From JACDBD01 sp050743385 (GTDB lineage Bacteria; Actinomycetota; Acidimicrobiia; IMCC26256; JACDBD01), in assembly GCA_050743385.1 (NCBI GenBank), contig JBOGFJ010000257.1:1-20693 (forward strand): a stretch of DNA of 20,693 nucleotides. The letters run 5' to 3'. The position numbers and the translations under genes were made by a program. Position 1 is the stretch's first letter, and every line of letters begins with the position of its first letter. Positions 6,267 through 13,811 of this stretch are shown here, in pieces. The notes under the pieces were generated by a model, which was given only the letters and a program-made list of their open reading frames with translations, ran no database searches and was not told the origin of the DNA.

Positions 6267-7117
6267 GCCACTGCCTTCACGGTGCGAATCTTCTCGAGGA
6301 GCTGCACAGCCTGCGCAGCGGGTCGTGCTTCGTGCACGCGCACGAGGCGCGCCCCGCGGTCGATCGCCCAGACGACGGTCGCGAGCGTGCCCTCCTCGCG
6401 CTGGTCGGCGGGAAGATCCGCACCCCGGCGGTCGAGCACCGCTCCGATGAAGCGTTTCCGGGACGTGCCGACGAGCACGGGCACGCCGGCGGCGGAGACG
6501 ATCTCGGGGAGCCGGGCGAGCAGCTCGAGGTTGTGACGGACCGTCTTGCCGAAGCCGATCCCGGGGTCGACGGCGAGCGCGCCTTCCGCGATCCCGGCGG
6601 AACGGGCTGCATCGAGGCGGTTGCCGAGAAAGGCGACGACGTCGCGCACGACATCGTCGTACCGAGGGTCGTGCTGCATCGTGCGAGGCTCACCCTGCAT
6701 GTGCATCGCCACGTAACCCGCGCCCGCGGTCGCCACGAGGCCGAGGATTCCGGGTTGGAATCGTGCGGCCGACACGTCGTTGACGATCGCAGCGCCGGCG
6801 TCGAGCGCGGCCGCGGCGACGTCGCGTTTGGTGGTGTCGACGCTCACCGGCACGCCCGCCTCGGCGACGAGGCGCTCGATCACGGGGACGACGCGGCGCC
6901 GCTCTTCGTCGGCGGCCACGGCCTCGGCGCCGGGGCGGGTGGACTCGCCACCCACGTCGAGGACGTCGGCGCCGGCCGCGGCGAGCTCCATGCCGTGGGC
7001 GACCGCGGCCTCAGGCTCGAGCCAGCGCCCGCCGTCGGAGAAGGAGTCGGGGGTGACGTTGACGACGCCCATCACCGCCGGCCGGGCTCCGCACACCGTC
7101 CCCCAACTGAATGTCAC
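6263..7117 (-). CDS. folP: Dihydropteroate synthase
   Basis: This 284-residue TIM-barrel enzyme joins 6-hydroxymethyl-7,8-dihydropterin pyrophosphate to p-aminobenzoate; it is the target of sulfonamides. All loop motifs are present: GVVNVTPDSFSDGG (17-30), DVGGESTRPG (54-63), VSVDTTK (91-97), IVNDVSA (111-117), MHMQGEPRTMQ, DPGIGFGKT and GTSRKRFIG. The C-terminal RVHE matches the usual R-x-H motif. GTG 7117 is chosen because it gives the standard N-terminus, about 15 residues before GVVNVTP. The frame upstream is open but not protein-like. No Shine-Dalgarno is present; a TACGCT hexamer lies 8 nt upstream. The stop overlaps the phosphatase-like gene start as GTGA. Confidence 0.95.
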   Translation of the reverse strand: MTFSWGTVCGARPAVMGVVNVTPDSFSDGGRWLEPEAAVAHGMELAAAGADVLDVGGESTRPGAEAVAADEERRRVVPVIERLVAEAGVPVSVDTTKRDVAAAALDAGAAIVNDVSAARFQPGILGLVATAGAGYVAMHMQGEPRTMQHDPRYDDVVRDVVAFLGNRLDAARSAGIAEGALAVDPGIGFGKTVRHNLELLARLPEIVSAAGVPVLVGTSRKRFIGAVLDRRGADLPADQREEGTLATVVWAIDRGARLVRVHEARPAAQAVQLLEKIRTVKAVA

Positions 7118-7125
7118 GAGGCCGC

Positions 7126-7131
7126 AGCGTA
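7126..7131 (-). promoter_or_regulatory. Candidate -10 hexamer for folP
   Basis: TACGCT on the minus strand ends 8 nt before the folP GTG in a 50-nt gap after the lipoprotein gene. The same hexamer precedes sigR at almost the same distance. No -35 or Shine-Dalgarno is evident. A near-leaderless internal promoter is inferred. Confidence 0.35.
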
Positions 7132-7167
7132 CCGTTGCCGCGCTCCCGCTCGGCTGCCCGGACCGGC

Positions 7168-7506
7168 CTACGTGCGCGGCGTGATCTCGGCCGCGAGGAC
7201 GAGCTCGAGACCAGCGCGGAGCGGGTCTGGGTACCCGCGGATCGCCCGGAGGCACTTCTCGAGCATCGCGGCCTCGACGCTGCCGGGTGCCGGCGGCGTC
7301 GGGGACGTCCACCGACAGGCTTCGAGCGCCTCCGTGGTCGCGTTGACGAGCGCGGGCGGACCTTGGGCTTCCCTGGGCGAACGGCCGCCCCGGGGCGGAG
7401 CACCGGTCTCGGTGCTCGAGTCGCGCCCCGAGCCACCGTCGCAACCGGCGGCGATCGCCGCCGCCCCGACGAGGAGCACGGGGGCGACCGCGCGCGTCAA
7501 CCTCAC
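7168..7506 (-). CDS. Small predicted lipoprotein of unknown function
   Basis: This 112-residue protein starts with a lipoprotein signal peptide: Arg-rich MRLTR, a hydrophobic core (APVLLVGAAAIAAG) and a lipid-attachment Cys22. A low-complexity linker rich in Gly, Ser, Arg and Pro follows (23-51). A short helical domain holds two more cysteines, Cys64 and Cys85, which could form a disulfide outside the membrane. I do not recognise the domain. GTG 7506 lies 7 nt after the folE stop, with GAGG spanning that stop as a plausible ribosome-binding site. A lipoprotein between folE and folP is unexpected, since both neighbours are cytoplasmic enzymes. Confidence 0.65.
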   Translation of the reverse strand: MRLTRAVAPVLLVGAAAIAAGCDGGSGRDSSTETGAPPRGGRSPREAQGPPALVNATTEALEACRWTSPTPPAPGSVEAAMLEKCLRAIRGYPDPLRAGLELVLAAEITPRT

Positions 7507-7513
7507 GGGCGCC

Positions 7514-8158
7514 TCACGGACGCAGGCCCGGCTGGCCGACGAAGCTCATCGCCTCCGCACGGGTGGCGGCGTTGTCCTTGAAGATCCCCCGCACCGCGGA
7601 CGTGATCGTGAGCGAGCCGGGTTTCTTGACACCGCGCATCGTCATGCAGAGGTGCTCGGCTTCGATGACGACGAACACACCGAGCGGTTCGAGGGCCTCC
7701 ATGAGCGCGTCTGCGATCTGCGTGGTGAGCTTCTCCTGCACCTGGGGGCGCTTGGCGAAGCCGTCGACGAGGCGAGCCAGCTTCGACAGGCCGGTGATGC
7801 GGCCGTCGTTGCCTGGGATGTATGCGACGTGCGCCCGCCCGTTGAACGGCACCAGATGATGTTCACAGAACGACGTCAGCGGGATGTCGCGCACCATGAC
7901 CATCTCGTCGTGATCGGCCTCGAACGTCGTGACGAGGTGGCGGCAGGGGTCGTCGTGGAGGCCGCTGAAGATCTCCTCGTACATGGCAGCGATGCGGCGC
8001 GGCGTTGCCCGGAGACCCTCGCGGTCGGGGTCTTCGCCGATGGCTGCGAGGATCTCGCGGACCGCCCGCTCGACGCGGGGCCTGTCGACATGACCCGTCG
8101 GAGTCGGCTCGCCGGCGTCGGCTTCTCGCCGTACCGCGTGCAGCGGATGGTCGCTCAC
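7514..8158 (-). CDS. folE: GTP cyclohydrolase I
   Basis: This 214-residue type IB-size enzyme converts GTP to 7,8-dihydroneopterin triphosphate and formate, the first step of folate synthesis. The zinc ligands are visible as Cys98 and His101 in SFCEHH and Cys171 in EHLCMTMRGVKKPG. GLSKLARLVDGFAKRPQVQE (123-142) and the terminal SAVRGIF are typical. The N-terminal 20-odd residues are variable. The start is GTG 8158, which overlaps the ftsH stop as GTGA. A longer open frame upstream overlaps the ftsH coding end and is rejected. The ftsH-folE order is also found in mycobacteria. Confidence 0.95.
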   Translation of the reverse strand: MSDHPLHAVRREADAGEPTPTGHVDRPRVERAVREILAAIGEDPDREGLRATPRRIAAMYEEIFSGLHDDPCRHLVTTFEADHDEMVMVRDIPLTSFCEHHLVPFNGRAHVAYIPGNDGRITGLSKLARLVDGFAKRPQVQEKLTTQIADALMEALEPLGVFVVIEAEHLCMTMRGVKKPGSLTITSAVRGIFKDNAATRAEAMSFVGQPGLRP

Positions 8159-10086
8159 GGCTGCGTGCGCCGAGTGTCGGCACCGGCGTCGCTCGCCGCG
8201 GCCGAGGGTGCCCGGTTCGGCACGCTGTCGGTCGCAGCCGCGGCCGGGGTTGCGCGGCCCGAGCCGGCGTCGGTGGATGTCCACGGCTTCACCGCCGCGA
8301 AGATCTCTTGCACACGGTCGGTGTCGAGGGTCTCGTGCGCAATGAGCTCGGACGCGAGCCGGTCGAGGACCTCGCGGTTGGTTTCGAGGATCAGCTCCGC
8401 CCGTGAGTGCGCCGACTCGATCAGCCGGCGCACCTCGGCATCGATGTTCGCCGCGACCTCGTTGGAGTAGTCGGCTGCGTGCGCGAGGTCACGGCCAAGG
8501 AACACCTCACCCTGAGGCTGGCCGAGGCGCACCGGCCCGAGCGCCTCGCTCATCCCGAACTCGGTGACCATCTGGCGGGCGATCGCCGTCGCTCGCTCGA
8601 TGTCGTTCTGCGCCCCGGTCGTCGGATCGGAGAAGATCAGCTCCTCCGCAGTGCGGCCGCCGAGCAGCATGGCCAGCTCGTCGAGGAGCTCGCTGCGAGC
8701 CACGAGGAACTTGTCTTCGAGCGGCAGCGTGAGGGTGAACCCGAGGGCCCGACCTCGTGGGATGATCGACACCTTGTGCACCGGGTCGGTGTGCGGGAGC
8801 GCGTGTGCGACGAGCGCATGGCCACCCTCGTGAAAGGCGATGACGCGCTTCTCGCGCTCGGAGATGAGCCGGCTCCTGCGCTCGGGGCCGGCCATCACGC
8901 GATCGATGGCCTCCTCCAACTGGTGCGTGCCGATCAGCTCGAGGTCGTGGCGCGCCGAGAGGAGCGCGGCTTCGTTCATCAGGTTTGCGAGATCGGCGCC
9001 GGTGAAGCCCGGGGTCCGGCGGGCGATCACGTCGAGGTCGATGCCCTCGGCGAGCGGCTTCGTTCGGGCGTGCACCCGGAGGATGGCCTTGCGGCCCTCG
9101 AGATCGGGACGGTCGACGACGATCTGGCGGTCGAAGCGTCCCGGGCGCAGCAGGGCGGGGTCGAGGATATCGGGACGGTTGGTCGCGGCGATCAGGATGA
9201 CGCCCGTCGTCTGGTCGAAGCCGTCCATCTCGACGAGCATCTGGTTGAGCGTCTGCTCGCGCTCGTCGTGACCGCCGCCGAGCCCGGCGCCCCGATGTCT
9301 CCCCACAGCGTCGATCTCGTCGACGAAGACGATGGCCGGTGCCGCCGACTTCGCCTGTTCGAAGAGGTCGCGCACCCGCGACGCCCCGACTCCCACGAAC
9401 ATCTCGACGAAGTCGGACCCGCTGATCGAGAAGAAGGGCACCCCGGCCTCTCCCGCCACCGCCTTGGCGTGAAGGGTCTTGCCGGTGCCGGGTGGGCCGA
9501 ACAGGAGGACGCCCTTGGGGATCTTGGCGCCCATCTCCTGGAACTTCGCCGGTGCCGCGAGAAAGTCCTTGATCTCCTGGAGCTCCTCGACGGCCTCGTC
9601 GAGGCCGGCGACGTCGCCGAAGGTCGTCTTGGGCTCGTCCTTCGAGACGGCCTTCGCGCGCGACTTTCCGAAGCTCATCAACCGTCCGCCGCCCTGGATT
9701 CGGCTGAGGAACCAGAGCGCAACGAGGAGGATCAGGACGATCGGCGCGATGTTCCAGAGGAAGGCGACCCAGGAGCTCTCCTTCTGGGCGTCGACGTCGA
9801 AAGCGGCGACATCGGCGTCACGAATCTGGTCGGTGATCTCGTCGGTGTACTCCTCGGGGAACTTCACCTCGTACTCGGTGCCGTCGTCGAGCTCGCCCCT
9901 CACCTCGTGATCGCGGTCGAGGAGGGTGGCCTCGGCCACCTCACCGTCGGCGAGCGCGTCCGAGAATTCGTTGATGTCGAGCCGCTCGCGGTCGTCGTCG
10001 CCGGAGAGGAGGAACTGCCACACCAGCACGCCACCCAGGAGGACGACGGCGACGTAGAAGATGATGTTGCGACGGCGTTTACGCAC
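8155..10086 (-). CDS. ftsH: ATP-dependent zinc metalloprotease FtsH
   Basis: This 643-residue membrane AAA+ protease degrades membrane and short-lived cytoplasmic proteins as a hexamer. It has an N-terminal membrane segment (8-27), a periplasmic-side domain (about 28-104) and a second membrane segment (about 106-128). The AAA domain carries Walker A GPPGTGKT (197-204), pore loop FVG (230-232), Walker B IVFVDEID (252-259) and the second region of homology ending RPGRFDR (314-320). The protease domain has HEGGH (419-423), with Asp495 in GAQNDI as third zinc ligand. Walker A is followed by LHAKAV rather than the common LLARAV. The C-terminal 40 residues are Ala/Ser/Thr-rich and look disordered. 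Start GTG 10086 has GGAG 6 nt upstream. Confidence 0.97.
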   Translation of the reverse strand: MRKRRRNIIFYVAVVLLGGVLVWQFLLSGDDDRERLDINEFSDALADGEVAEATLLDRDHEVRGELDDGTEYEVKFPEEYTDEITDQIRDADVAAFDVDAQKESSWVAFLWNIAPIVLILLVALWFLSRIQGGGRLMSFGKSRAKAVSKDEPKTTFGDVAGLDEAVEELQEIKDFLAAPAKFQEMGAKIPKGVLLFGPPGTGKTLHAKAVAGEAGVPFFSISGSDFVEMFVGVGASRVRDLFEQAKSAAPAIVFVDEIDAVGRHRGAGLGGGHDEREQTLNQMLVEMDGFDQTTGVILIAATNRPDILDPALLRPGRFDRQIVVDRPDLEGRKAILRVHARTKPLAEGIDLDVIARRTPGFTGADLANLMNEAALLSARHDLELIGTHQLEEAIDRVMAGPERRSRLISEREKRVIAFHEGGHALVAHALPHTDPVHKVSIIPRGRALGFTLTLPLEDKFLVARSELLDELAMLLGGRTAEELIFSDPTTGAQNDIERATAIARQMVTEFGMSEALGPVRLGQPQGEVFLGRDLAHAADYSNEVAANIDAEVRRLIESAHSRAELILETNREVLDRLASELIAHETLDTDRVQEIFAAVKPWTSTDAGSGRATPAAAATDSVPNRAPSAAASDAGADTRRTQP

Positions 10087-10156
10087 GCGCTTCTCCGAGC
10101 AGCCGACGGGCCTTCAGGCTACCCGCCCCCCTGGGCACCCGCTACGCGCGGTCTCG

Positions 10157-10702
10157 TCACCCCGTCCCAGGGCCGGTGTACTCGGCGATGTACGGGAGGT
10201 TGCGGTAGCGCTCGTCGGCGTCGAGCCCGTACCCGACCACGAAGTCGGGTGGGATCCGGAAACCGACGTACCGCAGGTCGGGGTTGGCCTTCTGGAGGCC
10301 CTCCTTCAGGAGGAGCGCGCACACCTCGAGCGACGCCGGTCCGCGGGCGGCGAGATTCTTGCGCAGGTAGGCGAGTGTGAGACCGGAGTCGACGATGTCC
10401 TCGACGATCACGACGTGTCGGTCGGACAGGTCGAGATCGAGGTCCATCAGGATCCGTACGACCCCGCTGGTGCGCGTGGCCGAGCCGTACGACGACACCG
10501 CCATGAAGTCGAACTCCACCGGGAGGTCGATCGCACGGGCAAGGTCGCTCATGAACATGAAGGCACCCTTGAGCACGCCCACGAGCAGCGGCGGCCGCCC
10601 CGCGTAGTCGGATGTCAGCTCCTTGCCCAGCTCGGCGATGCGCGCCTGGAGCTCGTCGGCGGTGACGACGATCCGGCCGAGGTTGGCGTCGCTCGCACTC
10701 AC
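10157..10702 (-). CDS. hpt: Hypoxanthine(-guanine) phosphoribosyltransferase
   Basis: This 181-residue type I phosphoribosyltransferase salvages hypoxanthine and/or guanine with PRPP. The PRPP loop is VVIVEDIVDSGLT (97-109) with the acidic pair Glu101 and Asp102. VGVLKGAFMFMSDLAR (41-56) and SSYGSATRTSG (70-80) are the flexible-loop and pyrophosphate-binding regions. VVGYGLDADERYRNLPYI is the family C-terminal signature. GTG 10702 lies 11 nt after the tilS stop and has no Shine-Dalgarno. The tilS-hpt-ftsH order is conserved in actinobacteria. The 70-nt gap to ftsH carries only the ftsH ribosome-binding site that I can identify. Confidence 0.95.
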   Translation of the reverse strand: MSASDANLGRIVVTADELQARIAELGKELTSDYAGRPPLLVGVLKGAFMFMSDLARAIDLPVEFDFMAVSSYGSATRTSGVVRILMDLDLDLSDRHVVIVEDIVDSGLTLAYLRKNLAARGPASLEVCALLLKEGLQKANPDLRYVGFRIPPDFVVGYGLDADERYRNLPYIAEYTGPGTG

Positions 10703-10710
10703 GAGCCGGG

Positions 10711-10716
10711 ACGCTA
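10711..10716 (-). promoter_or_regulatory. Candidate -10 hexamer for hpt
   Basis: TAGCGT on the minus strand ends 8 nt before the hpt GTG, which lacks a Shine-Dalgarno. Its first three bases are the tilS stop codon, so the match may be partly accidental. No -35 is seen. Confidence 0.25.
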
Positions 10717-11658
10717 CCGTCCCCGAGCGGACGACTCGACGGTGAGCCGACCACCACTCCGCCGAACGCGCCGTCCGCCTGCGATCTCCGTGGCCCGGGC
10801 CTCGCCGCGGGCGACGGTCAGTACCCGCTCGACCTCGTCGAACGACGGTGGTGGTGGGCCGAGCCAGCAGCGCACCGCGCGGCGCGCGAGAACCGGAGGC
10901 ATCGCGACCAACCGCGCCGCCGGCGCGCTCCCGTCATCAGGCGGCCAGGCGGCGCGGGCGAGCTCGTCGAGGAAATCGGACTCGGCCCGCAGCACGTCGG
11001 CTTGACGGGTGAGCACGGGAACGAGATCGCGCCCGACGCCGCGCTCGAGCGCCGGGATGATCTCGCGCCGGAGCCACACCCGCCGGTAGGTGGGGTCGGC
11101 GTTCATCGGGTCGTCGACCGGGGCGAGCCCGAGGCGCGCGCACACCTCGGCGGTGTCGGCGCGCCGCAAGCCGAGAAGTGGGCGCACGAGGTGCCCGCGC
11201 CGAGGTGGCATGCCTCCGAGACCGGTCAGGGCCCCTCCCCGGAGCAGGTTGAGGAGGACGGTCTCGGCCTGGTCGTCGGCCGTGTGCCCGACGAGCACAG
11301 CCGTCGCGCCGAGACGCGCCCTGGCGCGCTCGAGCGCGTCGTAGCGGGCATCACGAGCGCGGGCCTCGAGGTTCGATCCCGGCTCGACGATCACGCGTTC
11401 GGCGTGAAAACGGGCCCCGATGCGCGCCGCGGCGGCGGCGACGACCGCCGCCTCGCGATCGCTGCCGGCGCGCAACCCGTGGTCGACATGCACACCGATC
11501 GGATCGAGGTGGATGGCGACCGCGAGCGCGAGCAGGGCCAGCGAATCGGCGCCGCCCGAGCAGGCGACGACGACGGGTGCGTCGATGCCTTCGAGATGCC
11601 GCAGGCGATCACGCCAGGGAGCGACGGCCTCGCCCGTCGAGGCGACGGTCTCGCTCAC
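10714..11658 (-). CDS. tilS: tRNA(Ile)-lysidine synthase
   Basis: This 314-residue protein modifies C34 of the CAU-anticodon isoleucine tRNA to lysidine using ATP and lysine, which changes decoding from AUG to AUA. The PP-loop motif SGGADS is at 34-39, and GVHVDHGLR follows. GHTADDQAETVLLNLLRG and the DDPMNADPTYRRVWLR segment are typical of TilS. The protein lacks a large C-terminal extension, as in other actinobacterial short forms. GTG 11658 is chosen: it lies 7 nt after the response-regulator stop with GGGAG about 10 nt upstream. Longer in-frame starts would run inside the upstream gene. Neighbours hpt and the DUF2342 gene match the mycobacterial order. Confidence 0.93.
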   Translation of the reverse strand: MSETVASTGEAVAPWRDRLRHLEGIDAPVVVACSGGADSLALLALAVAIHLDPIGVHVDHGLRAGSDREAAVVAAAAARIGARFHAERVIVEPGSNLEARARDARYDALERARARLGATAVLVGHTADDQAETVLLNLLRGGALTGLGGMPPRRGHLVRPLLGLRRADTAEVCARLGLAPVDDPMNADPTYRRVWLRREIIPALERGVGRDLVPVLTRQADVLRAESDFLDELARAAWPPDDGSAPAARLVAMPPVLARRAVRCWLGPPPPSFDEVERVLTVARGEARATEIAGGRRVRRSGGRLTVESSARGR

Positions 11659-11665
11659 GCGGGGA

Positions 11666-12445
11666 TCACTCCCGGGAGTCACCGCTCCCGCGTCCGAGGA
11701 GCGCGCCCTGGCGCAGTAGGGCGAGGAGCTCGTTGGTGCCTTTGAGCCCGAGCTTGCGGCTGATCCGGCGCAGGCTGGCATAGATGTTGCTGCGGCTCAT
11801 GCCGAGTTGCTGCGCGACCGCGGTGACGGGGGTGCGGGTGGCGAGTGCGTCGAGGAGCTGGCGCTGCTTCGTCGAGAGCTCCCTCACCATCTCGCGTGCG
11901 TTGCGCAACCGCGGCGACGGGCTCGACGCCGCGGGCGCGTGCTCGAGCCGGGTGATGCGCACCCTCGGTTCCGACGACGGTGCCGAGTCGGTCCCACCGG
12001 GACGTTCGCGGCGGGCAAGCTCCTCGAGCGACGAGTGCTGGACTCGTCGGCGCTGCTCTGGCTCCGGTGGCGCCGACGGCGCGAGTGCGATCGCGAGCTC
12101 GGCTACGAGCTCCTTGGGATCGAAGGGCTTGGTGATGTAACGCAACGCGCCCTCGATGCCGCCACGAAGACGATGGTTCGGCTCGTTGCGAGCCGTCACC
12201 ATGAACACCGGGATCTCGGAGAGATCACGTTCGGAATGCTCCTTCAACTGCTCGATGACTGCCCACCCGTCGACCACCGGCATCATCAGGTCGAGGAGGA
12301 TGGCGTCGGGTGCGTCGCGTTGGACGGCGTCGAGCGCCTCACGACCGTCGGCGGCGGTGATCACGCGGTGACCGGCGAGCTCGAGGTTCACCTTGATCAG
12401 CTCGCGGATGTCGGGCTCGTCGTCGACGACGAGGACCAGTGGCAC
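11666..12445 (-). CDS. Orphan response regulator with LuxR/GerE-like HTH output
   Basis: This 259-residue protein has a CheY-like receiver (1-120) with acidic pair Asp8 and Asp9, phospho-acceptor Asp52 in LLDLMMP, Thr84 and Lys106 in YITKPF. A 60-residue Pro/Ser/Arg-rich linker (about 121-180) follows. The C-terminal helix-turn-helix starts near 188 (STKQRQLLDAL) and includes VAQQLGMSRSNIYASLRRIS, recalling GerE/LuxR-type DNA binding. No histidine kinase gene is in the window, so the input partner is unknown. It lies between the DUF2342 gene and tilS, where mycobacteria have no such gene. Start GTG 12445 gives an immediate receiver strand (VLVVDDE); a TAGCCT hexamer lies 8 nt upstream. Confidence 0.88.
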   Translation of the reverse strand: MPLVLVVDDEPDIRELIKVNLELAGHRVITAADGREALDAVQRDAPDAILLDLMMPVVDGWAVIEQLKEHSERDLSEIPVFMVTARNEPNHRLRGGIEGALRYITKPFDPKELVAELAIALAPSAPPEPEQRRRVQHSSLEELARRERPGGTDSAPSSEPRVRITRLEHAPAASSPSPRLRNAREMVRELSTKQRQLLDALATRTPVTAVAQQLGMSRSNIYASLRRISRKLGLKGTNELLALLRQGALLGRGSGDSRE

Positions 12446-12453
12446 GCGCGTGC

Positions 12454-12459
12454 AGGCTA
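12454..12459 (-). promoter_or_regulatory. Candidate -10 hexamer for the response regulator
   Basis: TAGCCT on the minus strand ends 8 nt before the GTG start, which has no Shine-Dalgarno. It lies in the 25-nt gap after the metalloprotease gene. There is no clear -35. The promoter is inferred. Confidence 0.3.
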
Positions 12460-12470
12460 CCGGTACGGCT

Positions 12471-13574
12471 TCAGAGCCGTGAGGTCGTCTCCGAGCCGAC
12501 GCGCGCCAACCACGTCTCCGGGCTCACCAGTTCCTCCGCCGTCGGCAGTGCCTCGGGCTCGCGCCAGGCTGCGTCGATCGCCTGCGGCCCTGCTGCGCGC
12601 TCGATCGCGGCCACGAACGCCTCTCCCACCTCGTATTGGCGCATCTTGGAGTCGATCCCGAGGATCTTGTGCATGGCTCCGGTGAGCCCCCGGGCGCGCC
12701 GGCGGGCCTGGAGGATTCGTGCCATTCGCTCCTGACCGTCGACGTGCGCTCGGCCCAGTGCGTTCATGACCGAGTTTCCGTGGCCCTCGAGCAGCGACAT
12801 GAGCGACTGCACCTCGGCGAGCACGCCTCGCTGCTCGGGCGACGCCAGCAGCCCGACCAGACCCCCGTCGTCGAGAGGGTTGCGCCCGCGTCGGATCTCG
12901 TCGGCGGCACGCGCCATCGCCTGCACCAGACGGCGCGGATCGGGATCGACCATCGTCAGCGAGCGTTCGACGAGCATCAGGAAGTGGCTCTTGAGCCACG
13001 GCACGCCCGTGAACTGTGCTCGGTGCGTGACCTCGTGGAGCGCGATCCAACGGCGGAAGTCACGAGGCGGGAACGCGTAGCGCTTCTCGAGCATCAGGAC
13101 GTTGGGGCCCACGTAGTAGACGGCGTCGGCGTCCGCTCCGTCGAGGTCGTCGGGGTCGTCGGGCACCAGCAGGTCGTACTGGCCGAGCACGCGCTGTGCG
13201 AGGAAGCCCAGCAACACACCCATCTCGGTACCGGCGATACGTCGACCGACGGGAGCGATCGGGCTGCGATTCATGCGCTCGCCCATACGGGCCGTCAGCG
13301 GTGCGAGCATCCGCCGCATCGACGCCAGGTTGGCGTCGATCCAACCGCCGCGGTCGAGCACCTCCGCCGTCGCGGGTCCGGGTGCACGCAATCCCGTGTG
13401 TTCGGCGACCAGCTCCTCGGCTTCGGTGGTGACAGTGTCGAAATCGGGTCGCAACGACCGGCCGAGGTACGACGTGGTGAGCGACTCCCGACCCGCGAAG
13501 CGCCGGGCCACTCGCTCGGCCAGCCCCCAATCGACGGGATCGGGTGCGGACACGTCGGTCGCAGTGGACGCCAC
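12471..13574 (-). CDS. DUF2342 zinc-dependent metalloprotease family protein
   Basis: This 367-residue protein belongs to the actinobacterial DUF2342 family, sometimes labelled F420-biosynthesis associated or zincin-like. The metal motif HEVTH is at 180-184 in WIALHEVTHRAQFTGVPWL, and Glu263 in LLEGHGNSVM is the likely third ligand. It lacks a signal peptide, so it is probably cytoplasmic. Its substrate is not established. A homologue sits next to tilS and hpt in mycobacteria (Rv3626c). The start is GTG 13574. AAGGAG is present but overlaps the start codon, so the true start is slightly uncertain, though no better candidate is in frame nearby. The preceding small gene stops 3 nt upstream. Confidence 0.85.
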   Translation of the reverse strand: MASTATDVSAPDPVDWGLAERVARRFAGRESLTTSYLGRSLRPDFDTVTTEAEELVAEHTGLRAPGPATAEVLDRGGWIDANLASMRRMLAPLTARMGERMNRSPIAPVGRRIAGTEMGVLLGFLAQRVLGQYDLLVPDDPDDLDGADADAVYYVGPNVLMLEKRYAFPPRDFRRWIALHEVTHRAQFTGVPWLKSHFLMLVERSLTMVDPDPRRLVQAMARAADEIRRGRNPLDDGGLVGLLASPEQRGVLAEVQSLMSLLEGHGNSVMNALGRAHVDGQERMARILQARRRARGLTGAMHKILGIDSKMRQYEVGEAFVAAIERAAGPQAIDAAWREPEALPTAEELVSPETWLARVGSETTSRL

Positions 13575-13577
13575 TCC

Positions 13578-13787
13578 TTACCGCCCGCGCGACCTGGGTC
13601 GCAGTACCCGCACGTAGTACCCGAGGGCGAGAAACGCGATCATCCCGATGCCGCTGAGCACGAGGATGGGAGCGATCCAGTAGAACCAGAACCGCTCCGC
13701 TCCGAGCGCGGGCGTCGCCGCGGCCGCGGGCGCGGCGGTGAGCATGACCAGTGCGAGCGACAGGAGCGCGAGGCGGAGCGTCTTCAC
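13578..13787 (-). CDS. Small membrane protein of unknown function
   Basis: This 69-residue protein has an N-terminal hydrophobic segment ending AAPAAAATPA (about 5-26), which looks like a signal peptide or first membrane span. A membrane span at about 33-57 (FWFYWIAPILVLSGIGMIAF) and a basic tail RVLRPRSRGR follow; the tail is probably cytoplasmic. I do not recognise the family. GTG 13787 lies 24 nt after the rsrA stop. There is no Shine-Dalgarno, but TACGAT sits exactly 6 nt upstream. It ends 3 nt before the metalloprotease gene, so the two are probably co-transcribed. Confidence 0.7.
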   Translation of the reverse strand: MKTLRLALLSLALVMLTAAPAAAATPALGAERFWFYWIAPILVLSGIGMIAFLALGYYVRVLRPRSRGR

Positions 13788-13793
13788 CCGGCC

Positions 13794-13799
13794 ATCGTA
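13794..13799 (-). promoter_or_regulatory. Candidate -10 hexamer for the small membrane protein gene
   Basis: TACGAT on the minus strand fits TANNNT and ends exactly 6 nt before the GTG start. This is the spacing expected when transcription begins at the start codon. No -35 and no Shine-Dalgarno are visible. Confidence 0.4.
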
Positions 13800-13811
13800 G
13801 AGCGGTCGCGC

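Noticed and set aside
8407..10380. Long open frame on the plus strand opposite ftsH, and many similar plus-strand frames over the whole window
   Set aside because: They are mirror frames of GC-rich minus-strand genes with clear family motifs. Their translations are Arg/Ala/Gly/His-rich without recognisable domains.
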